DNA of 64,000 nt. Source: Clostridium zeae. GTDB taxonomy: Bacteria; Bacillota; Clostridia; Clostridiales; Clostridiaceae. Shown one piece after another: positions 1-8,194 of the stretch. Each line of letters begins with the position of its first letter. Within the stretch, counting starts at the first letter, position 1. Made by a program: the position numbers and the translations under genes. The stretch covers positions 1,626,396 to 1,690,395 of the forward strand of contig NZ_BMBA01000001.1 of NCBI RefSeq assembly GCF_017312485.1, read 5' to 3'. The notes beneath the pieces are model-generated. The model was given only the letters and a program-made list of their open reading frames with translations. It was not told the origin of the DNA and made no database searches.

Positions 1-221
1 ACACAAAATAAAAATGGTAGTCCATATTTAAAATACCAATGCTTGGTTTTATGCCTAAATAAATTCATTGAGATAATTGCACCTAAGCTTCCTCCAATTA
101 TGGCAACCAAGAATAAGCTCTTTTCTGAAATTCTCCACTTACCTTTTATGGCTCTTCTCTTGTCTATATACATAATTAAAAAACCTATAAGGTTTATAAA
201 TAAAAAATAATATATTATCAT
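1..221 (-). CDS. DUF1294 family membrane protein (partial, C-terminus cut by window edge)
   Basis: Reading the minus strand from ATG at 221 gives an open frame that runs off the left edge (73 codons). It begins MIIYYFLFINLIGFLIMYID, one membrane segment, followed by the hallmark KRRAIKGKWRISEKSLF and then GGSLGA and FRHKTKHWYF. This order (DKxxA, K..RI.E..L, GG..GA, FRHKT.H..F) is that of the small DUF1294 membrane proteins, which are usually 80-90 residues, so only a few C-terminal residues should be missing. A GAGGAG ribosome binding site lies 6 nt upstream. Function of the family is unknown. The gene is followed upstream by a palindromic repeat (236-332). Confidence 0.85.
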   Translation of the reverse strand, partial: MIIYYFLFINLIGFLIMYIDKRRAIKGKWRISEKSLFLVAIIGGSLGAIISMNLFRHKTKHWYFKYGLPFLFC

Positions 222-235
222 CTTTACTCCTCTAA

Positions 236-332
236 AGATGTGCCACTCCAATCTGAAAACTATTTTCGAAACTCCTCTGGGTTCTGAGAGGAGAATTTGA
301 AAATATAAATTTTATTAAGAAGTTGTACATCC
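236..332 (-). repeat. Family 1 palindromic repeat, copy 1 (about 97 bp)
   Basis: Read on the minus strand this block matches copies at 10141-10237, 52113-52210, 52216-52313 and 58514-58612. All share ends of the type GATG(A/T)ACCACTTC...GAAGT(G/A)GTACATC, a central hairpin (CTCCTCTCAGAACCCAGAGGAG) and an AGTTTTAAAAATAGATTTC arm. Copy 1 is the only one in reverse orientation. No reading frame is conserved. It behaves like a miniature inverted-repeat element. Confidence 0.85.
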
Positions 333-450
333 AAAACATTATTTATTCTACTTATGTGCTAAATACTGCATCTATATCATAATTTTATATTAAGTACAAG
401 TTTGTATGTTTTCAGATTATATATCCAAAATAATAGATTGTGGTGATTTT

Positions 451-1776
451 ATGAATAATAAGTTTTTAGTTATTAATTTTAACAATAATATTTTTTACAT
501 AAAACTTAAAAATGCATCAATAGAATTTTATAATTCTACATTTCATTGGATACTTCAACAAAATGTAGAGATGTTTGATGTAAAATATAATTCAAATTTT
601 ATTTTTATACTATTCCTAACCTTTGATTCTAAGCTAGGGCTACTGAAACTCAATATTTCGCAATTAGATGAAATAGAAACTCAATGGCTTAAAACCTCAA
701 ACTATCCATACAGAAAAATGGACTTCATATCACTAGAAGTTACTAAAACATCCATCCATTATTTCTATAGATTATCTAATTTAAAGAATACTATATCATA
801 TATTTACCACGGAATTGTGTCAAATAGTTGTCAATCATACGAATTATGTAAAATTAATTGTTTAAGATATTCCTATCCTTTATATACCGGTTTTTTAGAT
901 GATAAATTAATTTTATTAATATGTGAAGACTATACCAAAAATATTTATTCTCTAAGCCTTATAAACGATACTGATTTAACTAAAATACGATCTTTTGATA
1001 TTCCTAATGCTTTCGCTATAAATGTTTTGTCAGCTGAAAATGAGATTGTTATTTTTTATAATAAAACAATTAATAAAGATATTTTTCTTTTTCAAAGATC
1101 TATTACTTTCTTCAAAGACAAATTTCTTTTTTCCGAAGAAAATCAGATTAATGTCAATGCACCTATAACAAAACCAATGCTATCTTTTTATAACAACAAA
1201 TTTTATATAAATTGGTCTACTGGACTTAATTTATATATGACAACTTCCTATGACCTTAAAAATTGGACAAGTGTCGTTAATATTGAAAACAATAACAACA
1301 ACATTGCAGCAACAATATTTAAGATTTCTTCTACATTTTCTGAATACAGCGGCTTTATATCAGAAAAAGTTTTTGCTAAATCACTATTTGATAATGAACT
1401 CTTAAAAAACAATAAAATTCTTAGTGCCCAAACTGCACTAACTTTACCTACATCAACTACAAATACTGATAGTACCGAAAATATATTAACCAAAAGTAAT
1501 GATAAATTTATTAATCACTTGTTATCCACTATGAATTCTCTTACTTCAAATTATATAAAATTACTTCAACAAAAAAATAAGGAAATTGATATTTTAAAAA
1601 CCTCTCTTGATTCAACAAATAAGCAATATGAGAAAAAATTATCTAGATTTATGAGTTTTAATATAAAAACTAAAAAATACTATGAAGACTTGATATCAAA
1701 CTTATTAAATGTGATAGATGATAAGAGTAAAATTATAGACGAATTGTTAAGACTCAACAATAAGAATAATAAGTAA
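451..1776 (+). CDS. Hypothetical protein: beta-rich propeller-like head plus C-terminal coiled coil
   Basis: Not a family I recognise by name. The ATG at 451 is preferred over the one at 406 because GGTGAT sits 5 nt upstream, while 406 has no ribosome binding site; this gives 441 residues. Residues 1 to about 300 are made of short hydrophobic strands separated by polar turns (for example IYSLSLINDTDL, LSFYNNKFYINWS), and SYDLKNWTSV near residue 275 resembles the blade motif of sialidase/GH43-type propellers. About residues 340-441 are rich in Lys, Leu and Glu with heptad spacing and should form a coiled coil. No signal peptide or membrane segment is visible. The next gene, 140 bp downstream on the same strand, has the same architecture and looks like a distant paralogue. 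AT content is very high even for this window. Role unknown; a structural or surface/spore protein is possible. Confidence 0.75.
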   Translation: MNNKFLVINFNNNIFYIKLKNASIEFYNSTFHWILQQNVEMFDVKYNSNFIFILFLTFDSKLGLLKLNISQLDEIETQWLKTSNYPYRKMDFISLEVTKTSIHYFYRLSNLKNTISYIYHGIVSNSCQSYELCKINCLRYSYPLYTGFLDDKLILLICEDYTKNIYSLSLINDTDLTKIRSFDIPNAFAINVLSAENEIVIFYNKTINKDIFLFQRSITFFKDKFLFSEENQINVNAPITKPMLSFYNNKFYINWSTGLNLYMTTSYDLKNWTSVVNIENNNNNIAATIFKISSTFSEYSGFISEKVFAKSLFDNELLKNNKILSAQTALTLPTSTTNTDSTENILTKSNDKFINHLLSTMNSLTSNYIKLLQQKNKEIDILKTSLDSTNKQYEKKLSRFMSFNIKTKKYYEDLISNLLNVIDDKSKIIDELLRLNNKNNK

Positions 1777-1916
1777 AACAAGTACTATCTCTACGTTGTC
1801 ACTGCATATTCTATATTAATAGATTTATCATTTTGAAATGCAAATCATTTAGAATGATATCTGTTAGAGTAATTTAATCATTATTAATATATAAGAATGG
1901 AGGATGTAATTATATT

Positions 1917-3551
1917 ATGTTAGCTAATAAATATAACGAATACACCTTAGAAATAGGAGATTCTATCTGGTATATCTATCAGAATGAATCTCAAATTTGC
2001 CTTAGAATTTTTGATAATAATGGCTTTGGTAATGAAAGAGTTATTATTGACAGTTGCAAAGCATTACTTAGTGTTATCTTAACAAAAAATGATACCATAT
2101 ATATATTTACTCAGAGTTCAAATAATAGCATAATCATGCATTGCATGGTTGACGAAACCTTGACAAGTTCAATAATCACAAATAATCATTTAGCCAGCGA
2201 TTACATAGAGATAATTTCACTTAATAATCATTTAAATATTATTTATTCAAAAACAACAGATAGCACAACCTTTTTATATCATAGACTTATTACACCAGAT
2301 TTAAAACTTACTTCTCCACTTATGTTGGACCTAATTGATAGTTCCATTCCTTATTCGTTTATATCGTGTACTGTAGGCAATAATATATACTTATGCTATA
2401 ACAAAAAAATGAAAAACAGCTGCCTAGGCTTTAAAAAATATGACGCTGTTAAAAATAACTGGGAAGGTTTTAACATCTTAGATACCTCTTACCTTCCGAT
2501 TGAAGACTACTCTTTTATTGTAGCTGAAGGTGAAGTATTATCATATTGCTATAAGGTTAATAGCCAAAAAAGAGGCCAACTTAAATATGGATATGGAATT
2601 CCTTCTAATATGGTTAAAAGCGATATAATTAGTAATTCTAGATTATTAGCCTGCTCAACAGCTTTTTTTCACGGCAAATTCTTTTTTACATCAGTGACTG
2701 ATCAAGCGATTTCAACCAAGATTATAGACTTTTTAAAAGGAGACTCTTCTTCTAATGATATACAACTTGAACCAAAGAATCTAATATTCAAAGTAAACTA
2801 CCAAACCAATAATCCGATAGTAGTAAATAATATATTCTTTTCAAAAAACAACAACAGTAACATGATTATTGGAAGTTCTTACTATATAGATCTTTCACTA
2901 TCAAATAAAGAAAGATCTGATGATACAAAAGATGCCAATAGCTACAACTCACTAAAAATAAATGCATTAAAGTTGATCGAATACGAAAAACAACTCTTTG
3001 AAAAACAACAACATATAACTACACTTGAAAATACACTTAAAGATCTGAAATATAAAACAGCACTCAACGAAGATAAAATAAAGAATTTATCAAAAACCAC
3101 TAATATAAACGATGAAGAAAATCTAAAACTAAAGGCAAATATTTCATCTTTATATCAAAACTTACTTAATAAAGAAAATAAAATAACTGATCTTGAAAAA
3201 AGACTAGCAGATAAGCATAGTTCCGTCTCAACATATAAGAATAAAATAGAAGAGCTAAATAAGGTAATATCTAATTTAGATAGTCAAGTAAATACCTACA
3301 AAAATGCTTCTAATTTGATTCAAGCACAATCTTTAAAATCCTCCGAAACTAATCAAATAGATACTCTAACCAAAACAATCGAAACCTTAAAAGAACAGTT
3401 AACAAGTAAAGAGAAAACTTTATCATCACTTACACAAAAGAACTCAGAACTTCTAAGTCAGGTAAATAATTTAAATAGCTCAATAGAAGAGCTTAGTGCT
3501 AAGCAAAAGAAATCTTCATTTATAAAACGTATATTTAACGATGAAGAGTAA
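1917..3551 (+). CDS. Hypothetical protein: beta-rich head plus long coiled coil (paralogue of the preceding gene)
   Basis: 544 residues. Residues 1 to about 325 are strand-rich (TKNDTIYIFTQ, NNHLNIIYSK, TFLYHRLITPDL, GNNIYLCYN), consistent with repeated beta-blades; FLYHRLITPDL aligns loosely with ISYIYHGIVSNS in the preceding protein. About residues 340-530 form a long, nearly uninterrupted coiled coil with several heptad runs (LENTLKDLK, ITDLEKRLADK, IETLKEQLTSKEKTLSSL), ending in a basic tail FIKRIFNDEE. There is no signal peptide or membrane helix. A GGAGG lies 13 nt before the ATG, longer than usual, and no better start is available. Same strand and 140 bp after its paralogue, so possibly co-transcribed; a hairpin at 3634-3668 may end the unit. 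Function unknown. Confidence 0.75.
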   Translation: MLANKYNEYTLEIGDSIWYIYQNESQICLRIFDNNGFGNERVIIDSCKALLSVILTKNDTIYIFTQSSNNSIIMHCMVDETLTSSIITNNHLASDYIEIISLNNHLNIIYSKTTDSTTFLYHRLITPDLKLTSPLMLDLIDSSIPYSFISCTVGNNIYLCYNKKMKNSCLGFKKYDAVKNNWEGFNILDTSYLPIEDYSFIVAEGEVLSYCYKVNSQKRGQLKYGYGIPSNMVKSDIISNSRLLACSTAFFHGKFFFTSVTDQAISTKIIDFLKGDSSSNDIQLEPKNLIFKVNYQTNNPIVVNNIFFSKNNNSNMIIGSSYYIDLSLSNKERSDDTKDANSYNSLKINALKLIEYEKQLFEKQQHITTLENTLKDLKYKTALNEDKIKNLSKTTNINDEENLKLKANISSLYQNLLNKENKITDLEKRLADKHSSVSTYKNKIEELNKVISNLDSQVNTYKNASNLIQAQSLKSSETNQIDTLTKTIETLKEQLTSKEKTLSSLTQKNSELLSQVNNLNSSIEELSAKQKKSSFIKRIFNDEE

Positions 3552-3633
3552 TTTTATAGGAAATAAATTTCTTCAATTGTAAATTTGGTTTTTATTTTAA
3601 GCATACAATTACATCTTCAGCCAATAATTAATA

Positions 3634-3668
3634 GGAGTAGCATTTAAGATTACGATCTTTGCTACTCC
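3634..3668. terminator. Bidirectional intrinsic terminator
   Basis: GGAGTAGC (3634-3641) pairs with GCTACTCC (3661-3668), with an inner AAGAT/ATCTT stem. It lies between two convergent genes (ending at 3551 and 3684). Confidence 0.65.
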
Positions 3669-3683
3669 TCCAATTTTTATATG

Positions 3684-4829
3684 TTATATCCTCTTTAAGC
3701 CATACAATTCTTTCACTGCAGATATTAACTTTTCTACATCTTCAGTTGTATTAAAATATCCAAAACTTGCTCTAACTGTGCCCAGATTCTTAGTTCCTAT
3801 TATATTATGTATAATAGGAGCACAATGATATCCTGTACGCAAGTATATCTCTTTACTATTTAAAAACTCACCTACTTCCGAGCTATCATAACCATCTACA
3901 TTGAAAGAGACTACGGGGCACTTCTTTTCACAATCATCTTCTCCATACATAAAAACATATGGTAGCTTTTGTAGTTCTGATGTTAGGTACAAAGACATTT
4001 CTTGATCATGCTTTCGTATTTTATTAACACCTATATTTGAAATAAAATCTATTCCAGCACCGAGTCCAACAATTCCAGGAGTATTTAATGTACCACTCTC
4101 AAATTTATCGGGCATAAAACTTGGCTGTTCCATTATATTTGAATTACTGCCAGTTCCGCCTTCCTTAAAAGTATCAATCTTAACTGAATCACCTATATAA
4201 AGACCTCCAATTCCTTGTGGCCCATATAAACATTTATGTCCCGGAAAAGCCATAATATCAATATTCATTTTCTTTACATCTATATTAAAAATTCCAGCTG
4301 TTTGGGCTGCATCTACAATGAATATAAGATTGTTTTCTTTTGCTATTTTTCCTATCTCCTCAATATTTTGAACAGTCCCTAATACATTTGATCCATGATT
4401 TATTATCAATGCCTTAGTGTTTACTTTTATACTTTTTTGTAGTTCCTCTAAATTTACATATCCCTTTTTATCAACAGAAATAATTGAGACTTCAACTCCT
4501 ATATCCTTCAGCTTTCTTAAAGGCCTATATACAGAGTTATGCTCAATAGAAGTAGTTATTACATGATCTCCACTCTCTAATCCCCCTTTAATTGCTATGT
4601 TCAGGCCTTCAGTAGTATTGCTAGTGAAAATAATATTCATAATATCATCTATATTGAATAACTCACTTATCCTTTGTCTTGTATCAATTATCTTCAGCTC
4701 ACATTCCAGTGATAATTTATGTGACCCTCTTCCAGGGTTTGCACAATATCTTTTCATGCAATCTAAAACCGAATCATAAACGAATTCTGGCTTTGGGAAA
4801 GATGTAGCGGCATTATCTATATAAACCAT
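3684..4829 (-). CDS. Cysteine desulfurase / selenocysteine lyase-like PLP enzyme (aminotransferase class V)
   Basis: 381 residues, the usual length. [12 protein letters not shown] opens the fold, [10 protein letters not shown] carries the His that stacks on [12 protein letters not shown] the Asp that contacts the pyridine nitrogen, and [10 protein letters not shown] the Schiff-base Lys. RTGYHCAP near the C-terminus places the catalytic Cys on a loop like that of SufS-type enzymes. The closest group I recall is the TIGR01977-type cysteine desulfurase subfamily often found near selenium-dependent enzymes. The partner gene 21 bp upstream encodes a DUF3343 Se/S-carrier-like protein, so the two probably pass persulfide or selenide sulfur between them. 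Strong ribosome binding site (GGGAGG). No SufU/IscU scaffold gene is adjacent, which argues against a housekeeping Fe-S role. Confidence 0.85.
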   Translation of the reverse strand: MVYIDNAATSFPKPEFVYDSVLDCMKRYCANPGRGSHKLSLECELKIIDTRQRISELFNIDDIMNIIFTSNTTEGLNIAIKGGLESGDHVITTSIEHNSVYRPLRKLKDIGVEVSIISVDKKGYVNLEELQKSIKVNTKALIINHGSNVLGTVQNIEEIGKIAKENNLIFIVDAAQTAGIFNIDVKKMNIDIMAFPGHKCLYGPQGIGGLYIGDSVKIDTFKEGGTGSNSNIMEQPSFMPDKFESGTLNTPGIVGLGAGIDFISNIGVNKIRKHDQEMSLYLTSELQKLPYVFMYGEDDCEKKCPVVSFNVDGYDSSEVGEFLNSKEIYLRTGYHCAPIIHNIIGTKNLGTVRASFGYFNTTEDVEKLISAVKELYGLKRI

Positions 4830-4850
4830 ATTAACCTCCCTAAATAATTT

Positions 4851-5126
4851 TTAAATATCAATTTCTGAGTAATAATAACGCCTTGTACTATCATTTAGAA
4901 CCCTTCTGTATATGCCTTTAATCTCAAGGTTATTTTGTTTTATCTCGTTTACTACTGCATCTAAATCCTTTTCTTTAAGTTCTATTGACCTGGCACAGCC
5001 TGCTGATATAGTACAAGGAGTTTGTATCATAACCACATTGTATTTTTTGTTTTTTAATATCTTATAAAGATTTACACTCTGACTAGTAGAAGAAAAAGCT
5101 ATTATACATACATTTAAGTCTCTCAT
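4851..5126 (-). CDS. DUF3343 putative Se/S carrier protein
   Basis: 91 residues. The pattern NVCIIAFSSTSQSVNLYKIL, then MIQTPCTISAGCARSIEL, is that of DUF3343 (named a putative Se/S carrier-like family). The two Cys in PCTISAGC are the likely sulfur or selenium ligands. It starts at ATG 5126 behind AGGTGAT and lies 21 bp ahead of the cysteine desulfurase, so the pair reads as an operon: the desulfurase would release sulfur or selenium and this small protein would accept it. The role is inferred from the family name and gene order; no biochemical role is certain. Confidence 0.75.
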   Translation of the reverse strand: MRDLNVCIIAFSSTSQSVNLYKILKNKKYNVVMIQTPCTISAGCARSIELKEKDLDAVVNEIKQNNLEIKGIYRRVLNDSTRRYYYSEIDI

Positions 5127-5239
5127 TTAAATCACCTGCTATAAAACAATTTAATATAATATATTCAATAATAGATAAAAACTACACTGATATCCAAAAA
5201 TAAAGTGCATAATAGATTTTTTCTTGTTATTCCATTAGT

Positions 5240-5268
5240 AACCGAAATACGACAAATATCATAATATA
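5240..5268 (+). promoter_or_regulatory. Sigma-K-type (late mother-cell) promoter
   Basis: AACC at 5240-5243, 16 bp spacer, CATAATATA at 5260-5268. This matches the sigma-K consensus mACm-N16/17-CATAnnnTA. The same -10 sequence and spacing occur upstream of the convergent gene ending at 6182. Confidence 0.6.
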
Positions 5269-5302
5269 TAATAGATTTACATGAAAGGGAGGTTTTTAAT
5301 TC

Positions 5303-5905
5303 ATGGCTACACCTTTTTTAATTGAGACCCCAACTAATTTCGTTTCAATAACAGGTACAACTACTATTCCTATTCCAGTTCCTGCTGTAGCTGGTATTGG
5401 TACTCCAGTAACTATAGGAAGTTTAACATTACCTTTATCTACAAGAGGTAATAGAGTTTTTATTGAAGGTACAATTCCTCTAGTATTTACTACACTCGCA
5501 ACCATAGCTGCAACTGGATCACTTGATGTAGTTTTAGAAGTTTTTAGAAGTAATACATCTACTACTCCAATATTTAGATCAAGACAAACTATTGTTAGCG
5601 GATTAGCTCTTTTAGCCGGTGCAACAATTTATGATGTTCTACCATTCCAGTTTGTAGATGATCCAACTGTTTCACAATGTGCGGGTAGTGCTAGCTATTT
5701 CTTTAGAGTTTATGTAATTACTTCTGGAATTACAGTTGCTTTAGCTACTTTAACTGTTAATAGTGTTGCTCAAGGTTTATTCTATAATATTATCGCTGAA
5801 GAAAAACCAGGCATTCCACTTACTCAAGTAAACTGTGTTTGTGTTACACCTACAACAACTACAGCATCTCTAATACCACCTGTAATACCACCTATAATAG
5901 GATAA
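5303..5905 (+). CDS. Putative spore-surface beta-sandwich protein
   Basis: 200 residues, no signal peptide and no membrane helix. The composition is Thr/Ile/Val/Pro rich with predicted strands (TIPIPVPAVAGIG, LDVVLEVFRSNTSTTPIF, SYFFRVYVI, SVAQGLFYNI) and a Thr/Pro tail (TPTTTTASLIPPVIPP). The strand layout, with FRVYVI near the end, resembles clostridial DUF4489-like and exosporium jelly-roll proteins, but I cannot assign a family with certainty. Ribosome binding site AAGGGAGG. A sigma-K-type promoter at 5240-5268 implies late mother-cell expression, which fits a coat or exosporium protein. A strong terminator follows at 5911. It is convergent with a second sigma-K-type gene. Confidence 0.65.
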   Translation: MATPFLIETPTNFVSITGTTTIPIPVPAVAGIGTPVTIGSLTLPLSTRGNRVFIEGTIPLVFTTLATIAATGSLDVVLEVFRSNTSTTPIFRSRQTIVSGLALLAGATIYDVLPFQFVDDPTVSQCAGSASYFFRVYVITSGITVALATLTVNSVAQGLFYNIIAEEKPGIPLTQVNCVCVTPTTTTASLIPPVIPPIIG

Positions 5906-5910
5906 TTATG

Positions 5911-5942
5911 AGGGACTGCCTTCTGGCAGCCCTTTTTGTTTT
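5911..5942 (+). terminator. Intrinsic terminator
   Basis: GGG(A)CTGCC-TTCT-GGCAGCCC followed by TTTTTGTTTTT, directly after the stop at 5905. Confidence 0.9.
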
Positions 5943-5944
5943 TA

Positions 5945-6138
5945 AAAATATACTTTATTAAAAAATAGCTAAAACGTCCTTCTTCAATGATTTTTTTGTG
6001 CATCTGCCTTTCCAAATATACATGTAGAAACTTACAGGAGAACAAGTTTTATTTTTTTACTATATGCTAAAAGAGCTATCAAAGCTGTTGAAACTTCTAG
6101 GTTTAGCTAGTATTAAAATTTTATATTTTCCTATAATG
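5945..6138 (+). repeat. Family 2 interspersed repeat, copy A (about 195 bp)
   Basis: Shares CGTCCTTCTTCA, GCATCTGCCTTTC, a TTACTAT region and an ATTAAAATTTTATA block, in the same order, with 16785-16978. Copy A has lost the perfect terminator-like stem that copy B retains. No conserved frame. Confidence 0.7.
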
Positions 6139-6174
6139 AAAAAAAGTGCCAACATATCTAAGTATGTTGGCACT
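6139..6174 (-). terminator. Intrinsic terminator of the 6182-7042 gene
   Basis: AGTGCCAACATA (6145-6156) pairs perfectly with TATGTTGGCACT (6163-6174); on the minus strand the stem is followed by a run of seven T. Confidence 0.9.
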
Positions 6175-6181
6175 CATATTC

Positions 6182-7042
6182 CTATAAAGTTGTTGGTGGG
6201 TCAAAGTCTTCGAATGGGAATGGCAAGCTATTAAAGAATTCACATGGATCTCCTGTGATAGGTTCACATTCAGGTATATCACAATCTCCACTTGAGCTAA
6301 CTGTCATGTTGACTATTCTGTAAAGTTTGATAATTGTAAATAATCCTATAACAACATCAGCATGATATTCAATTGTTCCTGAACCATTTTCATATACTCC
6401 AATTATAGGTTGTTGTAATGGATTAGCAATTGCTTGAACAAGTGCGTATGGTAAATTTCCAAAATTTACACTTGATGTTTGTGGACTATATAAAGTATTA
6501 GCTGTAGTAATTGTTTGTTCACTAGCTTCTCCACCGAATAGACATAGAGTTTTTGTGTAAGTTGTGAAAGCACAAATGTTAGTAATTGAAGTTGGTGTTT
6601 CTCCAGTTACAGTAAGAGTTACTGGTATTGGAGTTCCAGTCGCATCAAGCAAATTGATTAAATACGTAAAAGTATATACTATTGTTACGTCATAAAATCC
6701 ATCTTGTCCAAATGCGCTTGGATTAATTGTAACTCTTATGTCAGATACTCTAAATGATCCTGGCACAATCCTTACTGCAGCTACTGAGCTATTAAAAGCA
6801 ATTATTTCACCTGGAGCGATAGGTCCGCCAACTATTACACTACCACTAATAGTGCCAACCTCTCCTAATCTAGATGAACTTATTTCTATTGCTCCTGGAG
6901 GTGGTGTTAAAACTGTGCTATCAAATGGTCTCAAGCAATCTTGTTGTCTGCATTTCCCATATACTCTGTGGGCTATTATACATTCATCGCTGATTGGTGA
7001 AGGGCATGGAGCCATTCCTTTTACCTCAAAATTTTCTTGCAT
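6182..7042 (-). CDS. Putative spore coat/exosporium protein with N-terminal Cys motif
   Basis: 286 residues, no signal peptide. The N-terminus MAPCPSPISDECIIAHRVYG leads into KCRQQDCLRP, a Cys-rich motif I associate with clostridial spore proteins. The middle is Ile/Val/Thr-rich beta (SGSVIVGG, FYDVTIVYTFTYLINLL, TLTVTGETPTSITNIC) and the C-terminus has paired Cys in CDIPECEPITGDPCEFF. ATG at 7042 has AGGAGG 7 nt upstream. A promoter of sigma-K type at 7085-7113 has the same CATAATATA box and 16-bp spacer as the convergent gene at 5303, so both are probably made late in the mother cell. I know no function; a disulfide-linked coat layer protein is an inference. Confidence 0.65.
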   Translation of the reverse strand: MQENFEVKGMAPCPSPISDECIIAHRVYGKCRQQDCLRPFDSTVLTPPPGAIEISSSRLGEVGTISGSVIVGGPIAPGEIIAFNSSVAAVRIVPGSFRVSDIRVTINPSAFGQDGFYDVTIVYTFTYLINLLDATGTPIPVTLTVTGETPTSITNICAFTTYTKTLCLFGGEASEQTITTANTLYSPQTSSVNFGNLPYALVQAIANPLQQPIIGVYENGSGTIEYHADVVIGLFTIIKLYRIVNMTVSSSGDCDIPECEPITGDPCEFFNSLPFPFEDFDPPTTL

Positions 7043-7084
7043 AATATATCCTCCTATTCCATTTTACGTTAGACACTTCAATAA

Positions 7085-7113
7085 TATATTATGTTGCTAA
7101 TATAAAAGTGTTC
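7085..7113 (-). promoter_or_regulatory. Sigma-K-type promoter for the 6182-7042 gene
   Basis: Minus strand GAAC (7110-7113), 16-bp spacer, CATAATATA (7085-7093), about 45 nt ahead of the start codon. It is the twin of the promoter at 5240-5268. The rest of the 7043-7390 gap shows nothing else recognisable. Confidence 0.6.
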
Positions 7114-7383
7114 TTATTACCTTGTGATATAGAATCATTTTGCTAATTTTTTTATATATTGCTTTAATTTGAATAAATAGGCAATCAATTATAAAAAAAT
7201 CTTTGCAACTTATTAAATATTGTAAATAAATCTGCCATCATTTAAGACCTTTTTATACAGTAAATTCCTACTGAATTAATCCTTACACATAATTACTAAG
7301 TCGTTCGGTATATAATATTCAAAAGCTTCTCTATTTGTTATCTATAATTTATAAAAATTTGAAATTTTTTATAAATTATTTTT

Positions 7384-7437
7384 TAAAAAATAAAGTTCAC
7401 TACTAATTCTATTTTCTAGAATCCATAGTGAACTTTA
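7384..7437 (-). terminator. Intrinsic terminator of msrA
   Basis: TAAAGTTCACTA (7391-7402) pairs with TAGTGAACTTTA (7426-7437); an A-run to the left gives a T-run on the minus strand. Confidence 0.8.
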
Positions 7438-7451
7438 AATAAATTAGCTTA

Positions 7452-7925
7452 CTAATCTAATTTTATGTGGCAATAACCGCCTGGGTTTTTCTTTAAATAT
7501 TTTTGATGATATTCTTCTGCATTATAAAAACATTTTAATGGTATTATCTCAGTCACAATAGGTTTATTATAATTTTTTTGTTGTTCTTCCTTACTTTGTT
7601 CAATAACTTTCAAATCATCCTTATCAATATAGTAAATTCCAGTTCTATATTGATGTCCTATATCATTTCCTTGCCTGTTAATTACTGTTGGTTCTACTAT
7701 GCTCCAATATTCATCTAGTAGCTCATTTAAAGATAAGTTTTCTTCATCGTACTTTACATAACAAGCTTCTGCATGGCCAGTAGTTCCTGTACATACTTCT
7801 TCATAAGTAGGATCACTTTTTTCTCCATTTGCGTATCCAACTTTAGTTTCTTTTACACCATTTTTTCTAGACATAAACTCTTCTACTCCCCAAAAACAAC
7901 CACCTGCAAATACTATTTCTTTCAT
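7452..7925 (-). CDS. msrA: Peptide-methionine (S)-S-oxide reductase MsrA
   Basis: 157 residues. It reduces the S-epimer of methionine sulfoxide in proteins in the cytoplasm. The catalytic Cys is in [10 protein letters not shown] at residues 8-15, and [24 protein letters not shown] and AEEYHQKYL are the conserved MsrA blocks. The start at 7925 is chosen because AAGGAGGGGA lies just upstream; the longer frame from 7973 adds 16 residues that are not part of the family. The family C-terminal resolving Cys is probably the one in GGYCHIKLD. Single gene with its own terminator, divergent from the papain-like gene. Confidence 0.95.
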   Translation of the reverse strand: MKEIVFAGGCFWGVEEFMSRKNGVKETKVGYANGEKSDPTYEEVCTGTTGHAEACYVKYDEENLSLNELLDEYWSIVEPTVINRQGNDIGHQYRTGIYYIDKDDLKVIEQSKEEQQKNYNKPIVTEIIPLKCFYNAEEYHQKYLKKNPGGYCHIKLD

Positions 7926-8194
7926 ATATATCCCCTCCTTATTCCTATATTTTATATAGGATTTTCTGCACAATACTAATTTATACCTAACTCACTAAAT
8001 TCCGCAAACCAACTTGTAGTAAATATTAATTAATTGTAATTATATTTTATCAAAATATAACTATAATACAATATCTTCACCTTTATTTGTGTTTTTTTGA
8101 CTTTTTTCTATTTCAAATTACACTTTTCTTGCATATATGTATATGAGAGAAATAATTATTTACAAACTATTTCTTTACTAAGGAGGTTTTTTTT

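Noticed and set aside
6738-7100. 120-codon open frame opposite the putative coat gene
   Set aside because: Antisense shadow; the minus strand has the ribosome site, promoter and terminator.
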